A stretch of DNA of 64,000 nt from assembly GCF_018687715.1 (NCBI RefSeq), contig NC_056765.1, positions 26,619,129 to 26,683,128 of the forward strand, read 5' to 3'. The translations under genes and the position numbers were made by a program. This document shows positions 1 to 13,000 of this stretch, in pieces (positions within the stretch are counted from its first letter, which is position 1; the number at the start of each line of letters is the position of its first letter). Under the pieces are notes generated by a model. The model saw only the letters and a list, made by a program, of their open reading frames with translations, did not search any database and was not told the origin of the DNA. Source of the stretch: Carya illinoinensis (lineage: Eukaryota; Streptophyta; Magnoliopsida; Fagales; Juglandaceae).

Positions 1-1326
1 AATATATGATGTTTTATTTAAGGTTGTATTCAAGCTTGACATTCAAGCTTTTATTTATACATGAATGTCTATTTTCTATATTAAATCTAAAAGAAATTAA
101 AAGTCCTCAAAACTAGGCTTAGCAGAGTTCCAATTAGATGGAGAAGAATCTCAATGAATAATCAAATTGCAATTTGAGAAATAATAAAGTATGTTTACAA
201 GTTTTTGTTCAATTGATACATACTGGGCTTAATTGGCAATACTTCAATATTGTAAATAATTATTCTATGATTGGCACAAATGTGTTGAGATTGAGGATCA
301 ATTACCTGGGTTCAGTTCTTACCATAATAATATCGTAGCTATGCATTTGAAAAAGTAGAAACAAATCCATGGATCTATTTCTACCACCTGGTAAACCCAT
401 TGATTTGCTGCTTTGGTTTGAAGCCAGTTCTGGAAATTTATTTAAAGCAAATATTAGTACCCACGAGCTGTAATTGTTGGCCAGAATTTAAAAGGTACCT
501 AATATGATTTTCCTGTGCGATTCACCCATCACCACAACCAATCCTTACGAATTCCGACGTAAGCAATATCTAGCCTTAAAGTAAGGGGTTTATTTCCTGG
601 CATGCCCCAAACACGTAACAAGAGATGGCTTTTGCGGTGGTCCAAGTATTGCCATAGGTTAATGATAGCAGTGCCCCAAAATTGGCAATAATAGCCCTAA
701 TAAACCCAAATTAGGCATCGACATATTGCTGCGGGATATGTCGGCGACAACATTTTTGGCAATGGCGGTGATCCAAACTCGCCGAAGGGGGCATTTGCGG
801 TGATTTAAAACTTGCCATAAATTTCATGATTTGCCGATGACGTCCCATGGGAGTATTGATCTACTGTAGCAATTGTGGCCCCCTTGCAGTTCTCACTGAA
901 AATTGGTCTGACCAGCATTTTACTCCAAACCGATTAGCGATGAATGAAGATCGTAGTTGGTAATTGGTTGCTTGGAGAAACCACAGGAATTGCAGTGAGC
1001 TTGCTTCCCGCAAGAAGGCAAATTCCTTATAGTGTATTAATTAGACATAATTGTTTCATTTGGAAACTTTTAGCATAATATTCTTTTTAATAAGATAATA
1101 GAGGAGTGGATGGCATGGCTTGGTTTCAAAAGAGAAAAATCCCATCATTTTTCTAGTCATGAAACAATACAAATTAGTTAAATTTACTGAATAGAACTTA
1201 TTTACATAGGTCAACTTATGGGTTCAAGATGTTTGTGAACTTGACATGCTAAACGAACCAACTAAATATTAATTTTCAAAATGCTTTTAATATCGCAATT
1301 CAAGAACTTTTCTTTACCCTAACCCT

Positions 1327-1372
<46 letters not shown>

Positions 1373-2299
1373 ACATGGCTCACCACCATCTACCAATTAT
1401 CCCCTAACTTGATGCAAGAAGTGGATTCTCATGGTGGCCTACTTGCTTATAAAATTTTCAAACCTTGGTATGTTTCAATTTGAGGGAGGTGGTAGCTAAT
1501 AAGGGTTAGGTAGTCACTTGAACTGTCCGGCTAACTCGATTAAATAGCAGAAGACGTGGTGTGCATTTAATATTTTGTCCAAGTGGGAGGATGGGATACC
1601 CACCTGCTAATTAACACCCAAGTATAAATCACAAAATCCTAGTTAATTGAGCTAGTCAATCATGTTCTCTCTCTCTTTTTTTTTTTAATCTCACTTCATG
1701 TTCCTTCTTTTTAGTTCTTCCTTCTTGTTCTATTCTCATTCTTTTGCTCATTTTCCTTCATTCATGGTCAAACTTGAGTTCTAGAGAGTTATATCTAGAG
1801 ATCATGACATAGTCGTGGGTCCCTTGAGTTCTTGAGACCCATAAAACTGTCTCTTGAGGCTCAAAGATCCATGGAAAAGGCGATTGTAGGTTATGGGACC
1901 CCTTGCCCAGTGCTCATTTTATTGCATATTTGTATGTTTTTGGATTTGATTATTGTTGATTTGTTTGATCATCTAGAATCTTCTAGGTTGTTGTTTTTGT
2001 GGTCTGAATTCTAGTTTATAGAGATGTGGATGGAGTTCATATCAAGGGACTAGGGCGGAGTTGTGAAATTCGCCTACCTGTTCATCGGCTGCAATGGGCA
2101 ATAGTGAGAGCAGGGGTAGGATGCGAGGGCATGTGCTCCTTGGCCATTAAGGGTGAATAGCATCCCTAGCAACTTGATTATATTTTAGAGTTTGCTATAA
2201 CCATTTAGGTTTAAATTTAAGAGTTTTCACTAAAATTTAACTGAGCAAAAGATATGTTGTATTCACATGGTCTTTGAAATTTTTGTGTTCAAAAGTTTT
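1..2299. other. intergenic, no gene seen
   Basis: AT-rich spacer with no coding region I can support. It contains a CT microsatellite (listed separately). At about 600-880 there is a more GC-rich stretch with repeated GGCGATGAC/TTTGCGGTG-like words that resembles the subterminal repeats of plant DNA transposons. That resemblance is weak, and no transposase or termini were recognised. The 60-codon open frame at 1832-2014 has no recognisable protein features. Confidence 0.5.
1330..1371. repeat. (CT)n microsatellite
   Basis: Uninterrupted CT dinucleotide tract of about 40 bases, directly after a CCCTAACCCTAAA telomere-like hexamer pair. It is a probable polymorphic SSR. No gene promoter is evident nearby. 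Confidence 0.9.
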
Positions 2300-2670
2300 A
2301 TAATCATTATTGTTAATAAAGTTTTGTAAATAACCTATACATTTGGAAAAAAGTGTGTCATTGCTTCTTCAAAGGATCATACAAAAAAACTTTATGGACA
2401 ATTAGAATTTGTTAAAAAGAAAAAAAAATAATTAACTTTATAAGATAACATCAAAAAGTATCAAATAGATATTATGTCATTATTAATTTTAAAAGTATCT
2501 CATATAATAATTATTTCAAGTACTCTCATTATAAGAATACACTTATCTTTTGTCATTATTAATTTAATATATAATGTGAAAATTATAAATAGCAAAATCT
2601 AATTTTCAATGGCACACTTTTTCCCAAATGTGTAAGCTATTTATAAAACTTTATTAACAATAATGATTAT
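2300..2670. mobile_element. foldback element with about 64-bp inverted arms
   Basis: The left arm (2300-2363, beginning ATAATCATTATTGTTAATAA) is the reverse complement of the right arm (2608-2670, ending TTATTAACAATAATGATTAT), with only a few mismatches. The AT-rich core is about 240 bp. There is no coding capacity. It is probably a non-autonomous foldback or MITE insertion; the superfamily cannot be assigned because no clear target duplication was seen. Confidence 0.75.
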
Positions 2671-3470
2671 AATTGCTTCTATGGCTCGTTAGATACTAAG
2701 AATATTTTAAAATATCATGAATAATAATAAAATAGTTTGAATCAAGATGTTTTATTGATTTTTGAGAAATGAGAAGGAAAATTTGAATTTGAGAGTATAT
2801 GAGAATACTTGAGAACATGAGTTGTGTTCTCAAACGGCCTCAAGAATCTAAAGCACATATTGTAAAACTAGATTTGATAAAATCATCTCTAAGTCGAAAT
2901 TTTCTAATAAAGATTATGTCGATTATTAGCTAAAAATGTAGTTTAAAATCTTAATTAGTAATTTTACTTGTCAAATTGATTATAATTATTTTTATATAAA
3001 ATTATAATATAAAAATTAAAATTAAAATAAATTTATTAAATTTTACTTCTTAAAATAAAAATAGCCTCAATTAGAATTTTAGGCTTCACCCCAAACCTAT
3101 TGAGTTAGCCCAGTTTTTGTGTAGGTGTGATACCTCCAAAAACCAACCCAAACACCCTCAAGCACTATAACGATGGTATATATCATCACCACAACTATTT
3201 AGGCACACCTCAACTTCTTCACCATAGAAAAGGAAAGGGGGAGGGTTTTTCTTTCCGAAAAAGGAAGTTAACAAACACAATTTAACATAGAGAAATAATA
3301 GTTGTAGTCATAAGTATGTAAGCGTTATGCAATCACTTAAAAAAAAAAGAATACATATAGGACCAACATGAAAAAAAATTAATTTTTTAACAGTAGACAC
3401 CACTTTTTTTTAAAGTGAATGCACGACGCTTGTACACTCCAGTACAACTGTTTGCAACATTACTCAGCAT

Positions 3471-3687
3471 ATTTGGTAAGTAAGATGAGAATTTTGAGTT
3501 GAGATGAAAATTTAAAATATTATTTTTGAGTATTATTATTGTTTTAAGATTTGAAAAAGTTGAATTGGAATTTGAAAAAGTTAAACTGTTTATTATATTT
3601 TGTTTGAAAATTTGAAAAATTTATAATGATGAGATGAAAATTTTGAGTTGAAATGAGAATTTTGAGTTGAGATGCTTTTACCAAACC
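3471..3687. mobile_element. MITE, family M1 (TTTGGTTAC ends)
   Basis: About 217 bp, ending ATTTGGTAA...TTACCAAAC as inverted termini. Inside is the AT-rich family core (GATTTGAAAAAGTTGAATTG, TTTATTATATTTTGT, AATGATGAGATG). The same core recurs at 5164, 53170, 53969, 55384 and 55817 in either orientation. It is non-coding and non-autonomous. Confidence 0.7.
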
Positions 3688-5163
3688 TGCCCTTAGAGAC
3701 ATATGTAGGACTATTCCAAGCAAGGATTGAATTAGGGTTTGATTCACATAGATCGAGTCCATCACAATACAAATAAGGTAGGTTTAATTACCACTGCATT
3801 AGAAGTTTTCCAAAGCCCAAAAGAATTGTAGAACCCTCCCTAGAACATAGCATTAGAAAGTTGGTGGCAAATGAAAGAGATCTTTCAACAATAAACAGTA
3901 CTTGACTACCCATGTGGCTAGCAATCACAGCCACATGCATGGCCAAAGTCGTGGCCAAACCACCTGATCTATGTGCATATTAAAAGGTGTAAAATATGGT
4001 AATTAAGAAGATAAAATAGATCAATATATGTGTGTTTGTGTGTGGCTTATGACTAAGTCCAAGATCTTAACTATTTTTCTTTGATCTTAATAGTCAGATC
4101 TTAACTGATGTGTAGATTACTAAAACTTGATTGTTTAGGGTACAAATTAATTACTAAAGAAAGGGTGTAAATAATTACTAGTTTTAGTGGTTCATAGTGC
4201 AATTTGAAAAAATGATGGTAACTCATCATTCCAAGTCATAATTGTCCCTTGGAGATAAAAAGAAAGAAAAATATTAGTTTTAATAACTGAACTTGATACT
4301 CTTTCATCGAGTAAACTAATAAGTTGTTATATTCATAATAATTCTTCAACCATTCACTCTCAATTGCAAACCATTAAATACTTTATAAGGAAGTCATCCT
4401 CTTTAAACTCATAGATTTTTGTTAAAAATTAATAATATAATTTATGTATTGTTTATAATTACCTAGTAAGAAAGTCTTTATTTTATGGCCTCTATATGCC
4501 TCAATGTTGACAATTTTGTGGCCCCGCCTCGAGCAGGAAAATTATCCTTTGTGGATGGAGCAAATTTTGGTCTTAGTTGAAAGCCTTGACGAAGCTACCA
4601 CAAAATGAGTGTCATACTATTTACACTGCATCCACCACCAAAGGTTGCTTAGCTTGGCCTATATCCAATGTACAAAGCTGATCGGACTCCTTTGAGGTTG
4701 GATCATCAACATATTATCAAAAGAGACCCTCAAACTCATGGTGAGACAAATTGAATCTTAAAGAGGCATGTACTCCCAAGAAAGAGAATTCCAGCTCACT
4801 CAACAGCTCACATATTTTGCAAGTACTCCTCTTTCATATGAGGTTATTCTAAATACATGAGATCATTTGGAGCTTGCCCCACAAAAAATAACAACGGTAT
4901 GCTTAGGTTAAGCTATGCTTGTGAATATAATGGCGTAAGCATGTCTAATTGCGAGACTAACTTTTCGAACATATATCTATATAGATAAAATTCAGCTATA
5001 AGAATTTAAGAGTCTTATGCATAAGGGTTATTGTTCAATGGATCAAAGATACCTCAAGGATAACAAGCTGATGGCATCTCAATGTCAACTCATTGTATTT
5101 TGCAGGCAAATAATAAAACTATATTCGATAGTTCGTTGGTTCAAGTGTCCCATGAGTAGGGCT

Positions 5164-5376
5164 GATTTGGTTACATAAAACTAAACTATCTCATCTCATA
5201 TAATCATGACAAATTTTTTTTTTTTAAATTTTCATATAAAATATAATAAATAATTCAATTTTTTCAAATATCAAAATAAAACTTAATATTAAAAAATTAT
5301 ATTATAATAATATTTTATTTAACTTCCAACAAAACATTTTATTTTTTCTTATCTGAACTGTATAACTAAACGAGAC
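5164..5376. mobile_element. MITE, family M1
   Basis: Begins GATTTGGTTACATAAAAC and ends TATAACTAAACGAGAC. The core (CATATAAAATATAATAAATA, TTTCAAATATCAAAATAAAA) is the reverse complement of the copy at 3471. Both copies sit within 4 kb upstream of the PTM-like gene. Confidence 0.7.
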
Positions 5377-6599
5377 AAATCATTTATGATTTTAACGAAA
5401 AATAAATCCTAGAAAAAATGGGATTAATCCAAGTAAATGAGAAACTATGCTAATTGCAAAATTAGCTTAGGTAAATAAAATATGAATTGACAAGAGTAAA
5501 TATGCAACAATTAAGAAATTGTACCAATTTACAATGACTAGCCCTATGACCGTTGATGGAAGGTTGCCGTTGGAAGTGGGAAGTTATTCCCGCCATTTCG
5601 GTCTAAATTTGTCTTCACATATATAGCTTTGGTGTAGTAACTGCCACACATTTTTCACTTACGGGTATTCAAAACTTCCCATAACTCTGAGTCGACTCAC
5701 TACTCCGACTCATACGTAACTAGTAATCTTGACTACCCATTTTGTATTTTATTTTTTGTTTTTGCTTTTAGTTAATTTTTAGTCGTCTTTTAATTATTTT
5801 TTTATATTTTAAGCTTAATGGGACATAATTATCACCAATTGGCTTATATCATATTGCCATTGCCCTATGGGATTATCATGCTTATTAGTAAAACTTCCAT
5901 TTATAAATATATATACCTATAAATTTATTTATGAATATGAATAATACTACATAGTACATACAGTTTTGGAGTGTGTAAATATCTTATAGTCATTTTAAAA
6001 TTTAAAAAATTATTATTTTTATGTGGATTTCTTATATATTCACTTATTTTAAAATGATTACACGACGCTTACGTAGTTATAATAACAATTATTATTTCCT
6101 ACATTTTCTTCTCATAGTGATTTAAAAAATTTAAATATTGTAGATCCTACTTTATTGGTATATGTGACGTAGAAAACCATTTTTAAAATTAAAATATTGC
6201 TTATTTTATCCTACAAATTTTGGGTAATCAAATTGTAAAATTTTTCATCAAATCATCTAAATTATATATACATTATATAATTTGTAATGTCATTCTCAAA
6301 CTATTTTAATTTCAACAATGTTCTTTTAAATGATTATATTTTATAGTAAGAATGATATAAATACCGAATTTATTTAGAAAGATAATTTAAAATAAATTTT
6401 TTTTAAGAAAATAAAAATAAAACAAAAAATACTAAAACAAAAAAGCATTGAAATTATTATTTTTTTGTTTTAACACAAGGATCGAGCCATGACTCGTCCG
6501 GGTTGTAATCATGAAACTCGGACCGACTAGTGAGCGAGTTAGGAGTCAGATTTCCCTAAAGCAAGGAGCTGATATTAATGGAAGTCGGTGGAAGAGTGA

Positions 6600-7000
6600 A
6601 GAGAGGACGTTGTTGAGTTCTCTCTTCTATTAGGGCTTTTCCTTCTCTATCTCTCCCTCTGTTTCTCTCTAACCCCAAATAGCCGAAAACACCATCTTCA
6701 TCGGCAGATATCTAACCCTAACCAGGTATTCTCCATTCGTTTTTCAACACAACGTTTCTAAATTCCACTCTGTTTTTCGAAACATAATTTTTTCTCGATT
6801 TGATTCAAATAATAAACCGACTTTTTTTCTTTATCGATTCGTTTTTTACTTGGTTTGAAGGGGCTACACGAGCCCCAGTTTTTGCACCACTTCGGGCGAG
6901 GTATTTTTTCTTTTAAGCATAATAGAGAAAATAGAGATTGAAATTGGCTACAATTGGTTTCCGATCGTGGGCCCGGTTCATGATCTAGATCGGTCGAATA
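6600..7000 (+). promoter_or_regulatory. probable 5' leader of the PTM-like gene
   Basis: A CT-rich stretch at 6615-6680 is followed by CTAACCCTAACCAG|GTATTC at about 6725. That is a plausible splice donor for a 5'-UTR intron ending before the ATG at 7001. The composition fits a plant 5' leader. The transcription start and any leader intron are inferred and would need transcript reads. Confidence 0.35.
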
Positions 7001-10000
7001 ATGGAGCCTCCCGTGGTGAGATCAAGGGGTAGGCCGAGGAAACGGAGGCTAAATGAGGCCGAAAACATTGCTCCTGGGCATGAGACCAAGAATCAGGCTG
7101 TCGAGAGGAGACCGGTGGCTTTGATGGGACGGTACGTGCTGAAGGAATTCGATGGCATTGGGATTTTTCTTGGGAAAGTTGTACATTACGACCAGGGATT
7201 GTATAGAGTCAATTACGAGGATGGTGATTGCGAGGACTTGGAAAGCGGTGAGATTCGTGGGTTTATGCTGGGCGATTATGACTTCGACCATGATTTGAGT
7301 AGAAGGAAGAAGAAATTAGATGGGTTAGTATCGAAAATTAGTGCAAACAGTCGAACTGAATCAGAGAAGAAAACGTTCGGCTCATTAAATGGAGGGGACA
7401 AGGTTGAAGCATCTGCATTAAGTAAGGTGAGGGGTGGAGTGACAATTGAAAATGATGGGAGAGAGGATGAAGGCCATGCCAATTCATCGAGTGATTCGTG
7501 TGAGTATGTGAGGGACGGGGATTCAGAGCTCGATGTCGAGAGCCCACCTATCCCACCACCAGAGTTGCCACCTTCTTCGGGAACCATAGGTGTGCCTGAG
7601 AAGTATGTTTCCTATCTTTTCTCCGCTTATGGTTTCTTGCGGTCCTTTAGCATCCCTTTGTTTTTGAGCCCGTTTACTTTAGATGATTTTGTGGGGTCGC
7701 TTAATTGTTGTGTTGCAAATACGTTGTTGGATGCGGTTCATGTTGCTTTGATGCGTGCATTGAGGCATCATCTTGAAACACTCTCATCGGATGGCTTGGA
7801 GCTTGCCTCAAAATGTTTGAGGTACTCTTTTTTTTTTTTTTACTTATGAGAAAAATGCTTGAGGCATCTGTTTTCATTATTATGTCTTTTGCTGATGAAG
7901 CCAATATATATTAAATTTTTAATGTCAACTACAATGAAGTTGTTTTTTCAGCATTTTAGAGCAAATGATGTTTTGGTGGAATGATTACTCACTAGTATTC
8001 CTCCTATAGGGGAATCTACGAAGTGATTTTTCATGCTTTTACATTTGGTCACTGAAGAAGGTGCAATAGGTTAGGTGTTTCCACCTATGGGTCCATACAA
8101 AAATACCTTGTGCTTAACTGTACTCGGTACATCTATTTCATTCATTTAAAACTCAATGAACTATTATCATAGGATAGCAATGCATATATTGTTGTCTTCT
8201 CTGTTGGCAAGCAGTTGAATGGATAGGTTTATTGACCTGTCCATTAGAATAGATGGTGGGATGAGGTTTTGGCTTGGATATCTTTCCTGATTGTATTAGA
8301 TTTTACTTATAAAAAGGATGGTATTAGACGTCCATTGCTCTGTCCACTCGTCCATTTTATATTTTAAGATCAACATGTCTTTCAACAATCATTTATATCT
8401 GTATTTTACCATTAAAACTACGTATGGAAGGTGCTTCTTTTGCAAATTTTCATTGTTAGAAACTCACTTTTTGGCATGTCTGTTTTGTGTTTCAGGTGCA
8501 TTGATTGGAGTTTGCTTGATACATTGACTTGGCCTGCTTACTTGGTCCACTATTTAATGGTAATGGGATACACAAAGGGACCTGAGTGGAGAGGATTTTA
8601 TGACAAGGTTTTAGTTATGGATTATTATTGCTTACCAGCAGATAGGAAGTTAATGATTTTGCAAATCCTGTGTGACGACGTCTTAGAGTCTGCTGAAATA
8701 AGAGCTGAGATTGACACACGTAAAGAATCAGAAGTTGGATTAGATTATGATACAGAAACAACTAATCCTAATGAAAATGTCCCTAGACGGGTTCATCCCA
8801 GATATTCCAAAACTTCTGCTTGCAAGGACAGAGAAGCGATGGGGATTATTGCAGAAACCTACAAAATGAACTCAAGTGGTAACTCAAATTCCTTGGGTTT
8901 CAAAGGCACTAAACGGGATGTGGATGCTGCTGATATTGATGTGGATAGAAATGGTGATGAATGCCGACTTTGTGGCATGGATGGGATCTTGCTTTGCTGT
9001 GATGGGTGTCCATCAGCATACCATTCGAGGTGTATTGGCGTGATGAAAATGTTCATACCAGAAGGGCCGTGGTACTGTCCAGAGTGCACCATCAATAAGA
9101 TCGGACCAACTGTTGCAATTGGGACATCACTGAAAGGCGCAGAAATATTAGGCATCGATTTGAATGACCAGGTCTTCTTTGGTACTTGCGACCATCTCCT
9201 GGTGTATGTTCTCAACATATTTATTTTACCTGCTACCTTACTGTTAATAATGAACTTATTTGTTTGTTTTGGAATCATAAGAGTTTAGCTTTGTGTACCA
9301 CTTGGTTTTTGAAATTTAGTCCATGACTCCCCACCTTATTTCAGAATTGTTCTTCAATTCCATCTTTATGTGCTGCTTTAATTGGCCCTTTTTTTATTTA
9401 TTTTCATATGTAACTTATGTCACTGTGTCAGTATGAATTCAAGTTTCATTGATGGATATTTTGGAATGCTCTACTGACATTCATGAGATTTTGATCAAAA
9501 TATTAATCATTGCAGGCTTGGGGCTTCTATAGACCCAGAGCCATGTTTCAGATATTACAATCAGAATGACATTCCAACGGTCCTGCAAGCTTTTTGTTCA
9601 TCTGTGAAACATACAGCTTTATACATGGGGGTGTGCAAGGCAATTTTGCAATACTGGTCTATTCCAGAAAGTATATTCTCTCTTGCAGTGATGAATGAAA
9701 TGCGTAGAAACTTAGCCTGCGTAAAGGATGTTGCAAACCTTTCTATTCTATCGTTCCCTTCTGAAAAGGAAGAGCAAAAGGTACCTGCTATGCTTGAGGC
9801 TGGCAATTATGTGTATAATGAAGACCAAAACAGCGTAAACAATGCAGCCCTATCATGTCTTGGGATCTCCTTGAATGGGATTACACGAACTGACTTTCCT
9901 GAGCCTCATACCATTGTTGACACCAGACAAGAGGAATCCGCACTCGTGGATATGAACCTGACTGAGAGGATTAAAAGGGAATCTGCCATTTCTAATGGTT

Positions 10001-13000
10001 CAGATAGCCAGCAAGCTGATCCATCTGACTTAACCCACCAAAGTTTAGTTGACAGAGCAGATGCAGTAGACCTCACTACATGCACCTCTAGAAACATCAA
10101 AGGCAGTTCTACCGGGTATGTGAATGATGTGTGTTTTCCTGTGAGTTTGGCCTCTCAAAGCAGAGAAGGTGATCGAGTGGGTTCTAGAAAGAGTGACAGC
10201 AATTCAGATGCTAAATTTTTATACTTGGGGTCTTTCCATAAACCTCAGGCTTACATAAATCACTATATGCATGGAGATTTTGCTGCGTCTGCTGCTGCTA
10301 AACTGGCTGTTCTTTCATCAGAGGAAATTAGGGTCCCAGAGGGTAATGCTTCAGAAAACTCAAGGAAAGTTGCATCTTCCAACAATTTTTTACAGGCAAA
10401 AGCATTCTCATTAACGGCCTCTCGTTTCTTCTGGCCAAGTTCTGAAAAGAAGCTTGTGGAGGTTCCGAGAGAAAGGTGTGGTTGGTGTCTTTCTTGTAAG
10501 GCCCCTGTTTCAAGTAAGAGGGGATGCATGTTAAACCATGCCTGCCTGTCTGCCACAAAAGGTGCCATGAAGATCCTTGCTGGCTTTCGGCCCATTAAGA
10601 GTGGAGAAGGGAGTCTTGCTAGCATTGCAACATACATTTTATATATGGAGGCTTGTTTACATGGTCTGCTAGTTGGCCCCTTTCAGAGTGCTAGTTACAG
10701 AAAGCACTGGCACAAACAAGTAGAGCAGGCTTCAACTTTCCGTGCAATTAAAGCTCTGTTGCTTGAAGTAAGTTCTTTTGTTTCTTTGTTTACTTCGTTT
10801 TGGTGTATATGGCATAATAATACGTAACTTTTTATCTATATGTTTCATAGAGTGTATGCGATTTCCTAATTCTCATCTGAAGTGGCTTCTACAATGGTCA
10901 TGTGGGGATTTGACATACTTAATCAGGGTGTCAGAGAGTAATATGTTTGAGGGGGGCAAATAAGGTTCAGTGTTTGTTTCATAATTCGGCATTAGATTCA
11001 TGATTCCTAATTTTGTTTTCATGCCTATAATTTTCATTCTTGTGAATGAATGCATGTATTTGGGCAAGACTGTCTCAGGGAGCAACTATATATATTGAGG
11101 GTTGATTGCATTATGCTTAGGGTGGCTTTGTTATATCAAAATATTAGCTTCAGAGTCACTTGGATTCACAATTGTGTCTTGAAGCTGATTTGCAAAAGGG
11201 GCTGATTTGAAGTGATAATAACCTTGAGTTATATGATTCTTGCAATTTAGGGGAGCTGCTTCATAATTTAAAGCAGCTTTTGGTATTATATGTTGAAATG
11301 AACCCCAGTGGAACTTATTGAGCTTCCTACCTTTTCAAGGCCCTCCAGTTATGTCACACCCACTGCCATTGGTGTGCAAAAAAGGCCCTAGGGATTATTC
11401 ATGTAGCACCACTCTCATGCTCTCAATCCCTTGTTGCTTCAGAGTCAAAAGCATTGGAAGGATGTGGCCAAATTCATGAAAGGTATGCTAAAGACCTGAA
11501 AGCATGAAGACCTGAAGTGCTAGAATTCTTAAAATTCCAGACTGTAATAAAAACAAACCTTGTTGAGCAGCCAAAGGCCCAATATACTTCTAAAATGTTG
11601 TAATATAAATTTGAAACGATTTCTCAATCAATTGATTCACTTTAGAAGCTTGGCTGTCCTCTCCTGTCAGAAGTCCACATAAAGTTTCTGTTCCCAAGCG
11701 AGGCTTCTCATATTGGCTCCAAACTTCCCTTGCATGCCCATCCCATCTTCACGGCATACGGAAGCATTCACTGTGCTACAAACATTGTGAAGACTGAAGT
11801 CAGTACCATTATGATGAACTCAATCCCTTGCAAATTACCAACTTTCAGTTATTAGAAGTCTATTTGCTACTGTCAGAAAAAAGAGATATGTTTAGTCGAA
11901 TTATCTCATCTGTTCAGTATTCTCTTCCAATTTTTTTTAATTTGTTTCTCCACTATCTTTTCTGTCTTGTTAGTTAACGTTTATCCCATTTTATCTGACC
12001 TTGTTTTGAATCAAATTTTCAATTAACAATTTGATTCAAAACAGGGTACAAAAATTTACCTCAATTATAAAAAATTTTGATTTTAAATCTTTGAAGCTTA
12101 ACATGCTTAGATCTGTGTGTAAAGTATGAGTTAATACTTTTTCGTTTATGAACTTCTTAATTTTGATTTAATTGCTCTTTTTAAAAACAAAAAAGATTAT
12201 GCTCCATTGAATTGCTTTTATTTCTTCTACCGGAACAATTACGAAGCCTCATGTCTCCCTTCTTTATGCTATCTCTAGTTGCATTTATGAATTTGCAAAT
12301 GCCTTTCATTTACCTGCCATCTCTTTTGCCCTGGAACAGAAGTGTTATTATTTATGTTTCTTTGTAACTTATTTGGGTCCAAAGCATGGGACATAAGTAA
12401 TAAGGTCCTTTTAGGTATGGCTTCGTTCCCATGTAAATTTTGTATTAGCTTTTTAGATCCTTCTAAGCTAATGATAAATTTGACTGCTGAAATTTTGTTA
12501 GAAATTTTCTTATTTTTTGTGCTGGACTTTGAACTTCTAACTTATATGTTAATAGTTTTGCACAAAAAAGAAAGAAATATTATAGTATTGTAATATGCCT
12601 GAAAAGTATTTCGGAATAAATAAAATAATTTCCTAATTAAGAGGTATATTTGAATTGTGAAATAAAGTTTTGAGAAATAAAAAATCTTTTGGACCTGAAG
12701 CAAATTTCTGTTGTAGCTATTAGTGTGGCAGGTGCATCCTATTCATCAAAATCATACCTTGGTTGCTAATTCTGAGTAGGGCTTCAATATCAAATTGTCA
12801 TACTGCATGTCAGACCTTTGGTTGCTAATTCTGTCTTTGACATCAAATATATGAAAGCTTTGAGGTATCAGATTAAGCTTATCTAAAAATGCCATATTTT
12901 TATGCGGTGCGAGTTCTTGTATACTTCCACATGCCTCTCTGTAATTTTTGAAGAAATCTTGCTTGAAATTTTGTAATACCACCGAAACTGTTAGTAATGT

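Larger units (their letters stand above)
2671..6540. other. intergenic, repeat-derived, no gene seen
   Basis: AT-rich spacer upstream of the PTM-like gene. Two members of the TTTGGTTAC-ended MITE family lie here (listed separately). The remainder has no open frame with protein-like composition and no tRNA or rRNA. The proximal promoter of the PTM-like gene should lie in the last kilobase, but I could not pick out a convincing TATA box. Confidence 0.5.

Noticed and set aside
9604..10827. 407-codon frame as a stand-alone gene
   Set aside because: It is exon 3 of the PTM-like gene read into the intron; the frame continues from 9516 and leaves at the GTAAGT donor at 10768.
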